Notes: generated by a model not told the origin, from the sequence alone. A DNA stretch of 64,000 bases from Janthinobacterium fluminis (GCF_028595325.1 NZ_JAQQXR010000013.1:1-64000); one strand, 5' to 3'. Positions 25,673-34,980 are shown, counted from the stretch's first letter. Numbers and translations are program-made.

Positions 25673-27394
25673 ATGAAACTGAGCAAACTGTTCGCCCTCG
25701 CCACGCTCGTGCTAGCCCTGCTGATCAGCTCGATGCTGGCGCGCATCCTGGCCGGCGAATGGCGCCACTACCAGGCCACCCGGGCCGGGCTGCAGGCGCT
25801 GCAACTGGCCCACCAGGCGATGCTGGCGGCGGAAAAGGTGTCGCTGGAGCGCGGGCCGGCCAACGCGCTGATGGGCGCCGACGCGCCCGACGCGGCCGCC
25901 CGGCAAAGGCTGGCCGATGCCAGGCTCGGCAGCGACGCCACGCTGGCGGCGCTGCAGGCGGCCCTGGCCGGCGCGCCGCGCCAGCCCGACGCGGCGCTGC
26001 TCGCCGTCGGCAAGGCCAGGGCGGCCCTGGCGGCGGCGCGCCGCGGCGTCGACGCCGTCGCCGCCCAGCCGCGCGCGGCGCGCGCGCCGGCGCAGATCCG
26101 CGGCGCCGTCCAGCACATGTTCGACGTCGTCCCCCTCGTCATGCAGGCCGTGACGGCGCTGTCGCAGCGCGCCGAGGCCGTCTATCCGCAATTTTCCGGC
26201 GCGCTGATGAGCGCCCGCATCGCCGTCGAACTGCGCGAGTACGCCGGCCGGCTCGGCTCGCACTTCACGGCCGCGCTGACGGCGCAGCAGGCGCTCAGCG
26301 AGGAAGACACCGCCCACATCAACGTGCTGCGCGGACGCATCGAGCAATTGCGCCTGCTGACGACGCTCTCGCCCAACGAGGCCAACGCCGACGCCCGCGT
26401 CGCGGTGGCGCTGCAAACCATGGAAGCGCGCTATTTCGGCGACGGCCTCGCCTTCGCCGGCGGCATCGTCGCGGCCAGCAAGGCGGGGCGGCCCTACGGC
26501 ATGGACAGCGCCCAGTTCGCCGCCGGCTACGTGCCGGCGATGCAATCGATCCTGCAAGTGCGCGACGCCCTGCTGGCCCTGTCCATCGACGGCGCCCGCC
26601 AGGCCAGCGAGCAAGCCCAACGCGAACTGCTGCTGGCGTCCTGCCTGGGCGCGGCGATGCTGCTGATGCTGGCCGGCCTGCTGTACATCCTGCGCCGCCG
26701 CGTCGTGCGGCCGCTGCTGTGGGCCACGCGGGCCGTCGTCGACATCGCCAACGGCGACCTCGACACGCCGGTGCGGGTCTCGCAGCGCCGCGATGAAATC
26801 GGCGACATGCAGCACGCGCTGCTGCGCCTGCGCGCCAGCAACCTGGAAAAACGCCAGCTGGAGCTGGAGCGCCAGCACCTGATCGAACAGCTGCGCGTGA
26901 GCGCGGACACCGACTACCTGACGGGCACGCTGAACCGGCGCGCGTTCACGGCGGCCGGCAAGGCCATGGCGCGGCGCTGCCAGGAACACGGGCTGCCGCT
27001 GGCGCTGATCATCTTCGACATCGACTACTTCAAGGCCGTCAACGACGAATGCGGCCACGACGCCGGCGACCTGGTGCTGATCCGCATCGCCGAACTGGTC
27101 GGGCGGGAACTGTGCGACGGCGACATCCTGGCCCGCTACGGCGGCGAGGAATTCATCGTCATGCCCGTCAATTGCGACCTGGCCGGCGCGCGCGGCGTCG
27201 CCGAGCGCCTGCGCGCGGCCATCGCGGCGGCGCCGATCCGCCTGCCGGACGGCGCCAGCCTGCGCGTCACGGCCAGCTTCGGCGTGACGGCGGCGGGCGG
27301 CACGCCCGCCACGCTCGACGGCCTGTTCCGCAGCGCCGACGCGGCCCTCTACAACGCCAAGAAACTGGGGCGCAACCGCGTCGAATGCGGCTAG
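25673..27394 (+). CDS. Membrane diguanylate cyclase (sensor-HAMP-GGDEF)
   Basis: A 573-residue inner-membrane enzyme predicted to make cyclic di-GMP. An N-terminal helix (residues 5-25), a periplasmic helical sensor region of about 290 residues and a second membrane helix (around MLLMLAGLLYILRRR) lead into a HAMP domain (VRPLLWATRAVVDIANGDLD). The C-terminal GGDEF domain has the active-site GGEEF. The inhibitory I-site position reads CDGD instead of RxxD, so product inhibition may be lost. I use the ATG at 25673; one at 25646 is an alternative. It stands alone on the plus strand. Confidence 0.92.
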   Translation: MKLSKLFALATLVLALLISSMLARILAGEWRHYQATRAGLQALQLAHQAMLAAEKVSLERGPANALMGADAPDAAARQRLADARLGSDATLAALQAALAGAPRQPDAALLAVGKARAALAAARRGVDAVAAQPRAARAPAQIRGAVQHMFDVVPLVMQAVTALSQRAEAVYPQFSGALMSARIAVELREYAGRLGSHFTAALTAQQALSEEDTAHINVLRGRIEQLRLLTTLSPNEANADARVAVALQTMEARYFGDGLAFAGGIVAASKAGRPYGMDSAQFAAGYVPAMQSILQVRDALLALSIDGARQASEQAQRELLLASCLGAAMLLMLAGLLYILRRRVVRPLLWATRAVVDIANGDLDTPVRVSQRRDEIGDMQHALLRLRASNLEKRQLELERQHLIEQLRVSADTDYLTGTLNRRAFTAAGKAMARRCQEHGLPLALIIFDIDYFKAVNDECGHDAGDLVLIRIAELVGRELCDGDILARYGGEEFIVMPVNCDLAGARGVAERLRAAIAAAPIRLPDGASLRVTASFGVTAAGGTPATLDGLFRSADAALYNAKKLGRNRVECG

Positions 27395-27404
27395 GCCCTG
27401 GGAA

Positions 27405-28085
27405 CTAGTCCTGCTTGCGGCCCGGCAGGCGGTCCAGCCACTTGACGGCGGCCCGCGTGTTGGCCTTGAAGGTGTAGTCGAGCATGGCGAACTGCTCCTC
27501 GACGGCTTCCTGCAGCACGCTGGCCGGATTCGGCGGCAGCAGCTTCAGGTAGGCGTCCGCCTCGCCGTAGTCGCGCTGGATTTCCATGCCCGCCTTTTTG
27601 GCGATGTGCATCATCGTCTGGTTCGACGACAGGCAGTGCATATACATGGTGTCGACGTCGTTGTTGCGGCAGTGGATGGCGGCGCGCTCGAACATCTTCG
27701 TGCCGACGCCCATGCCGCGCGTCGAGCGCAACACCGACACGCCGAACTCGGCCACCCGCTCCTTGGTCGTGGCGGCGTGCTTGGCCGGCGATTTTTCCTT
27801 CGGCGCGAAGGCCAGGTGGCCGACGGCGATCAGCTTGAAGACGCGGTTGTAGACGCCATAGACGACGTCGCGGGAAAAATCGATCTTGTTGACGTAGGAT
27901 TCGACCAGCTCGTCGGGCAACTGGGTGCCGAATCTGAGTAAGCGGTCACTCTTCTCCAGCGCGAGGAAATGCTTCAGCATGCGCCGGCGGTCGCGCTCGT
28001 GCAACTCTTTGACGAGCACGGCGGGGCCGAAGCCGCGCCGCTTCCAGCTTTCCATCCAGCGGATAAAGGGATTCGCTTGGGTCAC
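27405..28085 (-). CDS. GNAT-family N-acetyltransferase
   Basis: A 226-residue protein with an acetyl-CoA-binding GNAT core. Residues about 70-175 include VGHLAFAP, VAEFGVSVLRSTRGMGVGTK (with the RGMGVG P-loop-like motif) and HIAKKAGMEI. It starts with GTG at 28085 after an AGGAG site. The N-terminal lead and C-terminal tail flanking the core are not assigned. Substrate is unknown. It converges with the diguanylate cyclase gene (10-nt gap) and has no obvious operon partners. Confidence 0.9.
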   Translation of the reverse strand: MTQANPFIRWMESWKRRGFGPAVLVKELHERDRRRMLKHFLALEKSDRLLRFGTQLPDELVESYVNKIDFSRDVVYGVYNRVFKLIAVGHLAFAPKEKSPAKHAATTKERVAEFGVSVLRSTRGMGVGTKMFERAAIHCRNNDVDTMYMHCLSSNQTMMHIAKKAGMEIQRDYGEADAYLKLLPPNPASVLQEAVEEQFAMLDYTFKANTRAAVKWLDRLPGRKQD

Positions 28086-28154
28086 GCTATGCTCCTGGCT
28101 TGGTGCAGCGCACCATCCCGACCATTGTATACCAACGATTTCTGCCGTTTGGAA

Positions 28155-29381
28155 TTATCCCTCTAACGCGCGCACGGCCTGCACCCGCGCCGCGTGCACC
28201 GCCGCGGCGATGTGGGCGGGCTGCTCCGCGTGGCGCCTGGCCACCTCGCCGGCGTCGACGCCGCGCGCCACCGCCAGCGCCGCCAGCAGGTGCGGCGCCT
28301 GCGGGAACGGCTTGTCGCGGAAGCCGTCGGCGGCGCCGCCGCGGCCGCGGAAGTCGCATTCGGCCGCCAGCAGCATCTGCGCGAAGCGGGCCGGCTTGCG
28401 CAAGCCGTCGCAGCGCTCGAACAGCGTGACGATGGTGTTGGCGCGCAGGCTCAGCGCGCGGCCGACGTTGCCGTGCTCGCGCGCCGTCATCACGGCCAGT
28501 TCGCGGCAGTCGTTGGGCACCTTCAGGCGCCGGCACAGTTGTTCGATCAGCGCCACGCCGGCGCCCTCGTGGCCGTGGTGGCTGGGCCACAGTTGCGGCG
28601 GCGTCGTCCCCTTGCCGAGGTCGTGCATCAGGCTGGCGAAGCGCACCGGCAAGTCGAAGCCGCGCTCGGCGGCGTAGTCGAGCACCAGCAGCATGTGCGC
28701 GCCGGTGTCGATTTCCGGATGGTGCAGCGGCGGCTGCGGCACGCCCCACAGCGCGTCCAGCTCGGGCATGATGCGCGCCAGCGCGCCGCACTCGCGCAGC
28801 AGCGCCAGCATGCGCGACGGCCGCGCCTCCATCAGGCCGCGCGCCAGCTCCTGCCAGACGCGCTCGGGCACCAGCGCGTCGACCTCGCCGGCGGCGACCA
28901 TGCGGCGCATCAGCGCCAGCGTCTCCGGCGCCACCGTGAAGTCGGCGAAGCGCGCCGCGAAGCGCGCCAGGCGCAGGATGCGCACCGGGTCCTCCAGGAA
29001 AGCGTCGGAGACGTGGCGGAACACCCGCTTGCGCAGGTCGGCGACGCCGCCGAAGGGGTCCGACAGCGTGCCGTCGCCGGCCTTGGCGATGGCGTTGATG
29101 GTCAGGTCGCGCCGCACCAGGTCCTGCTCCAACGTGACGTCGGGCGCCGTGTGGAAGACGAAACCGCGGTAGCCGGGCGCGCTCTTGCGCTCGGTGCGCG
29201 CCAGCGCGTACTCCTCCTGCGTGTCAGGGTGCAGGAAGACGGGGAAGTCCTTGCCGACCGGGCGGAAGCCCTGGCGCAGCATGTCGTCCGGCGTGGCGCC
29301 GACGACGACGTAATCGTGGTCCTGGACCGGCAAGCCGAGCAGCTCATCGCGCACGGCGCCGCCGACCATGTAGATGCGCAT
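28155..29381 (-). CDS. cca: Multifunctional CCA tRNA nucleotidyltransferase
   Basis: A 408-residue class II CCA-adding enzyme that builds or repairs the 3' CCA of tRNA. The nucleotidyltransferase head has VGGAVRDELLG and metal-binding Asp21 and Asp23 in QDHDYVV, then RRDLTINAIA and the RILRLARFAARF helix. The C-terminal HD domain (SLMHDLGKGTTP) gives the phosphatase/phosphodiesterase activity of the E. coli type. The start at 29381 opens directly with the family motif; the frame is open farther upstream only as a shadow of the GST gene. It follows the GST gene by 11 nt and is probably in the same operon. Confidence 0.96.
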   Translation of the reverse strand: MRIYMVGGAVRDELLGLPVQDHDYVVVGATPDDMLRQGFRPVGKDFPVFLHPDTQEEYALARTERKSAPGYRGFVFHTAPDVTLEQDLVRRDLTINAIAKAGDGTLSDPFGGVADLRKRVFRHVSDAFLEDPVRILRLARFAARFADFTVAPETLALMRRMVAAGEVDALVPERVWQELARGLMEARPSRMLALLRECGALARIMPELDALWGVPQPPLHHPEIDTGAHMLLVLDYAAERGFDLPVRFASLMHDLGKGTTPPQLWPSHHGHEGAGVALIEQLCRRLKVPNDCRELAVMTAREHGNVGRALSLRANTIVTLFERCDGLRKPARFAQMLLAAECDFRGRGGAADGFRDKPFPQAPHLLAALAVARGVDAGEVARRHAEQPAHIAAAVHAARVQAVRALEG

Positions 29382-29392
29382 TGCCGGCGCGC

Positions 29393-30109
29393 TCAATCGG
29401 GCATCTCGGCGTCGTGCTTCGGCGCCTGCTCCGGCTCGGCGACGCCCTCGCCGATCCAGCGCGCCACCGCCGGATGCGCCAGCACCCGCTCGCAGTAGGC
29501 GTTCAGCGCCGGCGCCAGCGACACGCCGTAGGTGCGGAAGCGCGTCACGACGGGGGCGAAGTAGGCGTCGGCGATCGAGAAGTCGCCGAACAGGAACTGG
29601 TGGTGGCCGAAGCGCGACAGGCACTCTTCCCAGATTTCGCTGATGCGGCCGATGTCGGCCTGGGCCGCGGCGGTGCGCCCGCGCCCCGGCAGGCTGGCGC
29701 GCAGATTCATCGACATGGCGCTGCGCAGGCCGCCGAAGCCCGAGTGCATTTCGGCGCAGACCGAGCGCGCCATCGCGCGCGCCGCCACGTCCTGCGGCCA
29801 CAGGTGCTTTTCCGGGAACTGCTCGGCCAGGTATTCGCAGATGGCCAGGCTGTCCCAAATCGTCATCTCGCCGGCCAGCAGCACCGGCACGCGGCCGCCG
29901 CCCGAGTAGCGGGCGATCTGCGCGGCCGTGTCGTCGCGGTCGAGCAGCACGCGCACCTCCTGGAAGGGAATGCCGAACGCCGTCATCGCCACCCACGGCC
30001 GCATCGACCACGACGAATAGTTCTTGTTGCCGATGACGAGGGTCAGGCCCGGCTGGCGGGCGCTGGCGAGGGTTTGCGACAAGGAGGGATCGAGTTCGGT
30101 GGTTTGCAT
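29393..30109 (-). CDS. Glutathione S-transferase family protein
   Basis: A 238-residue protein. The thioredoxin-like N-terminal domain has LVIGNKNYSSWSMRPWVAM, in which a serine in the NYSSWSMR segment is the likely catalytic residue, and GGGRVPVLL with the cis-proline. The all-helical C-terminal domain spans residues about 110-225. The start at 30109 has a GGACAG site. About 20 residues before the core are an N-terminal extension. Substrate is unknown; this subgroup includes maleylacetoacetate isomerase-like and stress proteins. It sits between the NDUFA9-like gene and cca on the minus strand. Confidence 0.92.
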   Translation of the reverse strand: MQTTELDPSLSQTLASARQPGLTLVIGNKNYSSWSMRPWVAMTAFGIPFQEVRVLLDRDDTAAQIARYSGGGRVPVLLAGEMTIWDSLAICEYLAEQFPEKHLWPQDVAARAMARSVCAEMHSGFGGLRSAMSMNLRASLPGRGRTAAAQADIGRISEIWEECLSRFGHHQFLFGDFSIADAYFAPVVTRFRTYGVSLAPALNAYCERVLAHPAVARWIGEGVAEPEQAPKHDAEMPD

Positions 30110-30147
30110 GTTCTGCTGTCCTTGGTGGGTGGAGGGTGAAGGGTGCG

Positions 30148-31140
30148 CTAGCGTCCGGCGCGGCTGCGGAAATCGTCGAAGCCCGGCGGCGCCGCGCCGA
30201 GGTAGTGGCGCGCCTGCGCCTCCAGCGCGACGGGGACGATGTCCAGTTCGGCGGCCGTGCGCGCCTGCGCGGCGGCGTCGACGACATTGTCGGTGCGCAT
30301 GGAGTCGAGGTTGTCGCGGCTCATCAGCGGCTCGCCGGGCAGGCATTCGAGCAGGCGCGCCTGCAGGCGCCCCAGCGCCGCCGGCAGGGCGATGATGGGG
30401 CGCGGGTGGCCGGCATAGTCGCCGGCCAGCGCGGCCAGCTCGCGCAGCGTGTAGACGCGCGGGCCGCCCAGCTCGTACACCTGGTGGCGGCTGCGCGGGC
30501 GCGCCAGCGCGTTGACGAAAGCTTGCGCGACGTCGCCCACATACACCGGCTGGTAGCGCGAACCGGCGCCGGCCAGCGGCAGCAGCGGCAGATAGCGCTG
30601 CAGGCGCGCGAACAGGTTGAGGAAGTGGTCTTCCGGGCCGAACACCACCGAGGGCCGGAAGATCGTCGCGGCGACGGCCGGGTTGGCGGCGGCCGCCAGT
30701 TCGCCGTCGGCCTTCGAGCGCAGATACATCGACGGCGCGCCGGCCGCGGCGCCCAGCGCGCTCATGTGCAGGTAGCGCGGCACGCCGTGGGCGGCGCAGG
30801 CGGCGACGACGCGGCGCGGCAGTTCCACGTGGGCCCGGGCGAAGGCGCGCCCGTATGGCGCGCCAGTGTCCGAGTGCAGGCGGCCCACCAGGTTGACGAC
30901 GGCGTCGAGCCGCTGGCCGGCCATCAGCCGCCGCAGGTCGGCGTCGCGGTTCGGGTCGGCCTCGACGACCTCGACGCGCGGCAGGGATATCAGGTGCTTG
31001 GCGCGCTCGAAGCGCCGGGTCGGCACGATGACGCGGGCGCCGGCCGCCGCCAGCCGCGCCACCAGGTGGCGGCCGACGAAGCCGGAACCGCCCAGCACCA
31101 GCACGGTCTGTATCTGCAACGCCATTTCGGGTATCCGCAT
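30148..31140 (-). CDS. NDUFA9-like NAD(P)-binding protein (atypical SDR)
   Basis: A 330-residue extended/atypical short-chain dehydrogenase related to complex I subunit NDUFA9. The Rossmann motif is LVLGGSGFVGRHLV. VNLVGRLHS, RPSVVFGPEDHF and the loop PLLPLAGAGSRYQPVYVGDVA are family marks. The usual catalytic YxxxK is present only as MYLRSK, so activity is uncertain; many members bind cofactor without catalysis. I start at 31140 because GGGAGG is six bases upstream; an internal Met at 31125 is less supported. It is encoded between slt and the GST gene. Confidence 0.88.
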   Translation of the reverse strand: MRIPEMALQIQTVLVLGGSGFVGRHLVARLAAAGARVIVPTRRFERAKHLISLPRVEVVEADPNRDADLRRLMAGQRLDAVVNLVGRLHSDTGAPYGRAFARAHVELPRRVVAACAAHGVPRYLHMSALGAAAGAPSMYLRSKADGELAAAANPAVAATIFRPSVVFGPEDHFLNLFARLQRYLPLLPLAGAGSRYQPVYVGDVAQAFVNALARPRSRHQVYELGGPRVYTLRELAALAGDYAGHPRPIIALPAALGRLQARLLECLPGEPLMSRDNLDSMRTDNVVDAAAQARTAAELDIVPVALEAQARHYLGAAPPGFDDFRSRAGR

Positions 31141-31177
31141 CTCATCCTCCCTTGTCCGGCGGCGCCGCGCGCCGCGC

Positions 31178-33130
31178 TTACGGCAATTCGGCCGCTGCCG
31201 CGCTGCCCTTCGGTCCCACCGTGCCCAGGCGCGCCTTCAGCGACTGCGGCTTGTTCTCGAACAGGGCCGCGTAGTAGGTCGCGTTCGCCATGACGTTCTT
31301 GACATAGGTGCGCGTCTCCGTGAACGGGATGGTTTCGGCGAAGATCGCCCCCTCCAGCGTCCGCGGCAAGGTGGCGCGCCAGCTGCGCAGCCGGCCCGGG
31401 CCGGCGTTGTAGGCGGCCGAGGCCAGCACCTGCGAGCCGTCCAGGCCGCCGATGACCATGTTCATGTAATTGGTGCCCAACAAAATATTCGTGCGCACGT
31501 CGCTGAGCATCTCCTGGACGAAATCCGTCAGGCCGATCTTCTTCGCCACCCAGCGCCCCGTCGACGGCATCACCTGCATCAGGCCGGAGGCGCCGACATG
31601 CGACTGCGCGTCCATGATGAAGCGCGATTCCTGGCGTATCAGGCCGTACACCCAAGCCTTGTCCAGGCCCAGCGTCTGCGTCGCCGGATGCATGATGTCG
31701 TGGTGCGGCGACGGGTAGCGCTGGGTGTAGTCGACCTCGACGCGGGTACGGTCCGAGGTGTTGACCATGCGGTCGAGGATATTGTTCTGGCGCGCGAATT
31801 CGGCCGCGGCCAGATGCTCGCGCTCGCTCATCTTGCGCAGCTCCCAGTTCCACTCGCGCGTGCCCTCGAAGCGCAGGCGCATCGCGAAGAACTTCAGCGC
31901 CCGCTGGAAACCGGGGTTGGCGGCGACGGCCGCGACTTCCTGCGCCGTGATGGCCGGGCCGGTCAGCGGGATCGTGATCTGCCGCCCCAGCTCCTCCTGC
32001 GCCAGCAAGCCATAGAAATTGCTCTGATCGGCGATGCCACGGAACAGCTGCGCCGCCTCGGTGCTGACCTGGCCCGGCGCCTCCGCCTTCAGGGCGCGAC
32101 CCAGCCAGTAGCTCCAGGCCGGATCCTGGCGCAGCGCCGGCGGCATCGCCCGGATGCCCGCCTTGACCTGGCCCCACTGCTCGTCGCGCAGCGCGATGCG
32201 GGTCTTCCACTGCATCTGGTCGAGCGACAGCGGCGCGCCGTTCGACTGGCGCCAGTAGTCGCCCGTTTCCGGCGCCAGCGAATACGAGGACTGCAGCGCG
32301 ATATTCGCCCAGCCGATGGCGCGCTCCTGCTCCGTCAGCTTCGGCTCGGCCTTGTGCAAGGCCAGCACGGCCAGCTTGACGCTGCTTCTGGCCATGCGGC
32401 CCAGCGCCACCAGATAGGTTTCATGCTCGGCGCGGCCGCTGCCGACGCCCTTGGCCAGCGCCAGCGCCGGCGTGTCGATGGCGCGCGCGATGGCCGTGTC
32501 CGCGCCGCCCAGCAACAGCATGGTGCGGCGCGCCGGCCCCGTCGCGTTCATCTCGCCGGCCAGGCGCAGCTGCGCCCACAGGTCGTCGCCGCCGAACTGG
32601 CCGTTTTGCGCCAGCGCCGCGATCAGGCTGCCGCACGCCTCGCCGTAGCCGGGCGGCGACACCAGCAGCGCGCGCGCCTCGGCCGCCACCTTCTGGCCCT
32701 TGAGCGCGCGCGACAGCAGCGCATAGCACTTGACCTGGGTGTCGTCATTGAGGGCGAAGCGCGGATATTCGGCGTCGAAATTGAGCCAGTCGCGCTTGCG
32801 GCCCAGTTCCAGCAGCCAGTCGTTGCGCAGGCGGTCGGCGATGGCGCTGCCCTCGTAGCGGCTGAGGAAATCGCGGAATTGCTCGACGCCGAGTTCCTTG
32901 AGGCGCGGTTTGAGCCGATAATAGTCGACATACGAGGCGACCGAATAGGCGCCCAGCCGCTCGGCATAAAAATCGGCCTTGGCCGTGTCGTCCTGCCGGG
33001 CGGCGTCGCGCAGCAGCAGGAAAGCGTCGTCATCGGCGCGCGCGTCGGCGCCGGCGGCGAAAGCCTGGGTTGGCAGGACGCAAGCTGCAACAACAATCGC
33101 GCGGGCAAACCATTTCGATGGGGAACTCAA
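31178..33130 (-). CDS. slt: Soluble lytic murein transglycosylase (Slt family)
   Basis: A 650-residue periplasmic enzyme that cleaves peptidoglycan glycan strands to 1,6-anhydromuropeptides. Residues 1-25 form a signal peptide ending in AFA. A long alpha-superhelical U domain precedes the catalytic lysozyme-like domain. There, Glu501 in GLIRQESRF is the general acid, with SGLMQVMPSTG and AYNAGPGR following. The start is TTG at 33130, the first possible codon after an in-frame TAA. Only 32 nt separate it from the divergent 5-FCL gene, so each promoter must reach into the other gene or the tiny gap. Confidence 0.93.
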   Translation of the reverse strand: MSSPSKWFARAIVVAACVLPTQAFAAGADARADDDAFLLLRDAARQDDTAKADFYAERLGAYSVASYVDYYRLKPRLKELGVEQFRDFLSRYEGSAIADRLRNDWLLELGRKRDWLNFDAEYPRFALNDDTQVKCYALLSRALKGQKVAAEARALLVSPPGYGEACGSLIAALAQNGQFGGDDLWAQLRLAGEMNATGPARRTMLLLGGADTAIARAIDTPALALAKGVGSGRAEHETYLVALGRMARSSVKLAVLALHKAEPKLTEQERAIGWANIALQSSYSLAPETGDYWRQSNGAPLSLDQMQWKTRIALRDEQWGQVKAGIRAMPPALRQDPAWSYWLGRALKAEAPGQVSTEAAQLFRGIADQSNFYGLLAQEELGRQITIPLTGPAITAQEVAAVAANPGFQRALKFFAMRLRFEGTREWNWELRKMSEREHLAAAEFARQNNILDRMVNTSDRTRVEVDYTQRYPSPHHDIMHPATQTLGLDKAWVYGLIRQESRFIMDAQSHVGASGLMQVMPSTGRWVAKKIGLTDFVQEMLSDVRTNILLGTNYMNMVIGGLDGSQVLASAAYNAGPGRLRSWRATLPRTLEGAIFAETIPFTETRTYVKNVMANATYYAALFENKPQSLKARLGTVGPKGSAAAAELP

Positions 33131-33162
33131 TTACGACTCTCAATTCAAATTTGAAACATGAC

Positions 33163-33762
33163 ATGAACAGCAAGCCTAGAATACCACGCGATCCGGGCGC
33201 GCCACCAGCGCCCGCGACAAACCCGAAGGCGCACTTACGCAGCAGCCTGCTCAACGCGCGCCGGGCCCTGGCCGATGACGCGCGCGCCCAATGGGACGGC
33301 GCCATCTGCGCGCGCCTGCTGGACTGGTGCGCGGCCCGGGACATCGCCGCGCTGGGCGTGTACTGGCCGCTGCGGGGCGAGCCCGACCTGCGGCCGGCCT
33401 ACGCGGCGCTGGCGGCGCGCGGCGTGCGCCTGGCGCTGCCGGTGGTGCTGGAAAAAGCGGCGCCGCTGGCGTTCTCGGCCTGGACCCCGGGCGAGGCGAT
33501 GCGCAAGGACGGCATGGGCGTGGCCGTGCCGGCCGCGCTGCGCCTGCAAGCCTGCCCGCCGGCCATCCTGCTGCCCTGCCTCGGCTACAACGGCGGCCGC
33601 CTGCGCCTCGGCTACGGCGGCGGCTACTACGACCGCACGCTGGCGCAGGCGCCGCGCCCGGCCACGGCCGGCATCGCCTACGCCTGCCTGGCGGCGGACT
33701 TCGCCGGCGACGCGCACGACATCGCGCTCGACGCCATCATCACGGAAAACGGCATCTTATAG
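33163..33762 (+). CDS. 5-formyltetrahydrofolate cyclo-ligase
   Basis: A 199-residue enzyme that converts 5-formyl-THF to 5,10-methenyl-THF with ATP, returning stored folate to one-carbon metabolism. The family motif GYGGGYYDRTL binds ATP/phosphate, and LPCLGYNGGRLRLGYGG and the N-terminal KAHLRSSLLNARRAL match. The first 20 residues (Pro/Ala-rich) are an extension not seen in short family members. The ATG at 33163 is the only plausible start. It lies next to metF (convergent) and in the same one-carbon region as ahcY and metK. 6S RNA often precedes this gene in proteobacteria, but there is no room for it here. Confidence 0.93.
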   Translation: MNSKPRIPRDPGAPPAPATNPKAHLRSSLLNARRALADDARAQWDGAICARLLDWCAARDIAALGVYWPLRGEPDLRPAYAALAARGVRLALPVVLEKAAPLAFSAWTPGEAMRKDGMGVAVPAALRLQACPPAILLPCLGYNGGRLRLGYGGGYYDRTLAQAPRPATAGIAYACLAADFAGDAHDIALDAIITENGIL

Positions 33763-33789
33763 CGCCGGCGCCGCCGCGGCAGGGCGCGC

Positions 33790-34617
33790 TCAGACCAGGC
33801 GCTGCCACAGGGCGGTGGTCGCCTGGGCCTGGTTCATGCTGTAGAAATGCAGGCCAGGCGCGCCGCCGGCCAGCAGGCGCTCGCACAACTGCGTCACCAC
33901 GTCCAGGCCGAAGGCCTTGATCGACGCGCTGTCGTCGCCGAAGCTGGCCAGCTTCAGGCGCACCCAGCGCGGAATTTCCGCGCCGCACATGTCGGAGAAG
34001 CGCATCAATTGCGTGTAGTTGGTGATCGGCATGATGCCCGCGACGATGGGCACGTCCAGGCCCAGCTTGCGGGTTTGCTCGACGAACTGGAAATACGCGT
34101 CCGCGTTGTAGAAGTACTGGGTGATCGCGGCGTTCGCGCCGGCCCGCACCTTGCGCGCGAAATTCTGCAAATCGTCCTGCGGCGAACGGGCTTGCGGATG
34201 CACCTCGGGATAGGCGGCCACCTCGATGTGGAAGCAGTCGCCCGTCTCGGCGCGGATGAACTCGACCAGCTCGCTGGCGTAGCGGAACTCGCCGGAGGCG
34301 CCGTAACCGCTCGGCAAGTCGCCGCGCAAGGCCACCAGGCGCTTGATGCCGTGGCCCTTGTACTCGTTGAGGATGGCGCGGATCGACTCGCGCGTGCCGC
34401 CGACGCAGGACAGGTGGGGCGCGGCGTCCTCGCCGGCCGCCATGATCTCCAGCACGGTGTTCAGGGTGCCGTTTTGCGTGCTGCCGCCGGCGCCGAAGGT
34501 CACCGAAAAATACTTCGGATGCAGCTCGGACAGCTTCTGCCGCGTCGCGCGCAGCTTTTCCGCCCCCTCCACCGTCTTCGGCGGAAAGAACTCGATACTG
34601 AAATTAGGTGTTGGCAT
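33790..34617 (-). CDS. metF: 5,10-methylenetetrahydrofolate reductase
   Basis: A 275-residue flavoenzyme that reduces 5,10-methylene-THF to 5-methyl-THF for methionine synthesis. The TIM barrel begins with FSIEFFPPKT (catalytic glutamate in EFFPPK). SVTFGAGGST and HLSCVGGTR follow, then RLVALRGD, where flavin and folate bind. GIMPITNY is also characteristic. Length matches bacterial MetF (about 275-296). The start overlaps the upstream membrane-protein gene by 14 nt, indicating coupling. The pair lies behind ahcY, past an intrinsic terminator. Confidence 0.96.
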   Translation of the reverse strand: MPTPNFSIEFFPPKTVEGAEKLRATRQKLSELHPKYFSVTFGAGGSTQNGTLNTVLEIMAAGEDAAPHLSCVGGTRESIRAILNEYKGHGIKRLVALRGDLPSGYGASGEFRYASELVEFIRAETGDCFHIEVAAYPEVHPQARSPQDDLQNFARKVRAGANAAITQYFYNADAYFQFVEQTRKLGLDVPIVAGIMPITNYTQLMRFSDMCGAEIPRWVRLKLASFGDDSASIKAFGLDVVTQLCERLLAGGAPGLHFYSMNQAQATTALWQRLV

Positions 34618-34960
34618 CGGAATTTTTCAAAAGTAAGGTCGACAAGGCCCAGGAGATGATGCTGTACAGCAGGGCGCCGCCGATGGCAGCCCAGAAACTG
34701 GCGACATGGAAGCCGTCGACCAGTTGCGCCACGAGCCAGAACATGAAGCCGTTGACGATGAAGATGAACAGGCCCAGCGACAACACCGTCACGGGCAGCG
34801 TCAGCAGGATCAGCAGGGGGCGGATCAAGGTGTTCACCAGGCCCAGCAGCAAGGCCGAGACGAGCGCCGCGGCGACATTGCTGACGCTCACGGAATGCAT
34901 CAGGTAGGGCACGGCGAACAGCGCCGCCGCATTGATAAACCAGGTCAGTATCAATCGCAT
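34604..34960 (-). CDS. YvlD/phage-holin-4-2-like small membrane protein
   Basis: A 118-residue membrane protein with about four transmembrane helices (residues 3-22, 30-48, 55-78, 87-110). It belongs to the YvlD/mycobacterial membrane-protein group that databases label phage holin family 4. There is no other phage gene nearby, so I read it as a chromosomal membrane protein. It is located between ahcY and metF, overlapping metF by 14 nt; the ahcY-membrane protein-metF order is one I recall as conserved in Burkholderiales. Function is unknown. Its ATG is only 20 nt beyond the ahcY terminator. Confidence 0.85.
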   Translation of the reverse strand: MRLILTWFINAAALFAVPYLMHSVSVSNVAAALVSALLLGLVNTLIRPLLILLTLPVTVLSLGLFIFIVNGFMFWLVAQLVDGFHVASFWAAIGGALLYSIISWALSTLLLKNSDANT

Positions 34961-34980
34961 ATCAGTATGCCTGTCAGATA

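Noticed and set aside
28155..30287. A 710-codon version of the CCA enzyme
   Set aside because: The additional N-terminal part is a shadow of the GST gene; CCA enzymes begin with the VGGAVRD segment, as at 29381.
34604..34960. Prophage remnant suggested by a phage-holin-like protein
   Set aside because: It is embedded between ahcY and metF with no lysis or structural phage genes; the family is widespread in bacterial chromosomes.
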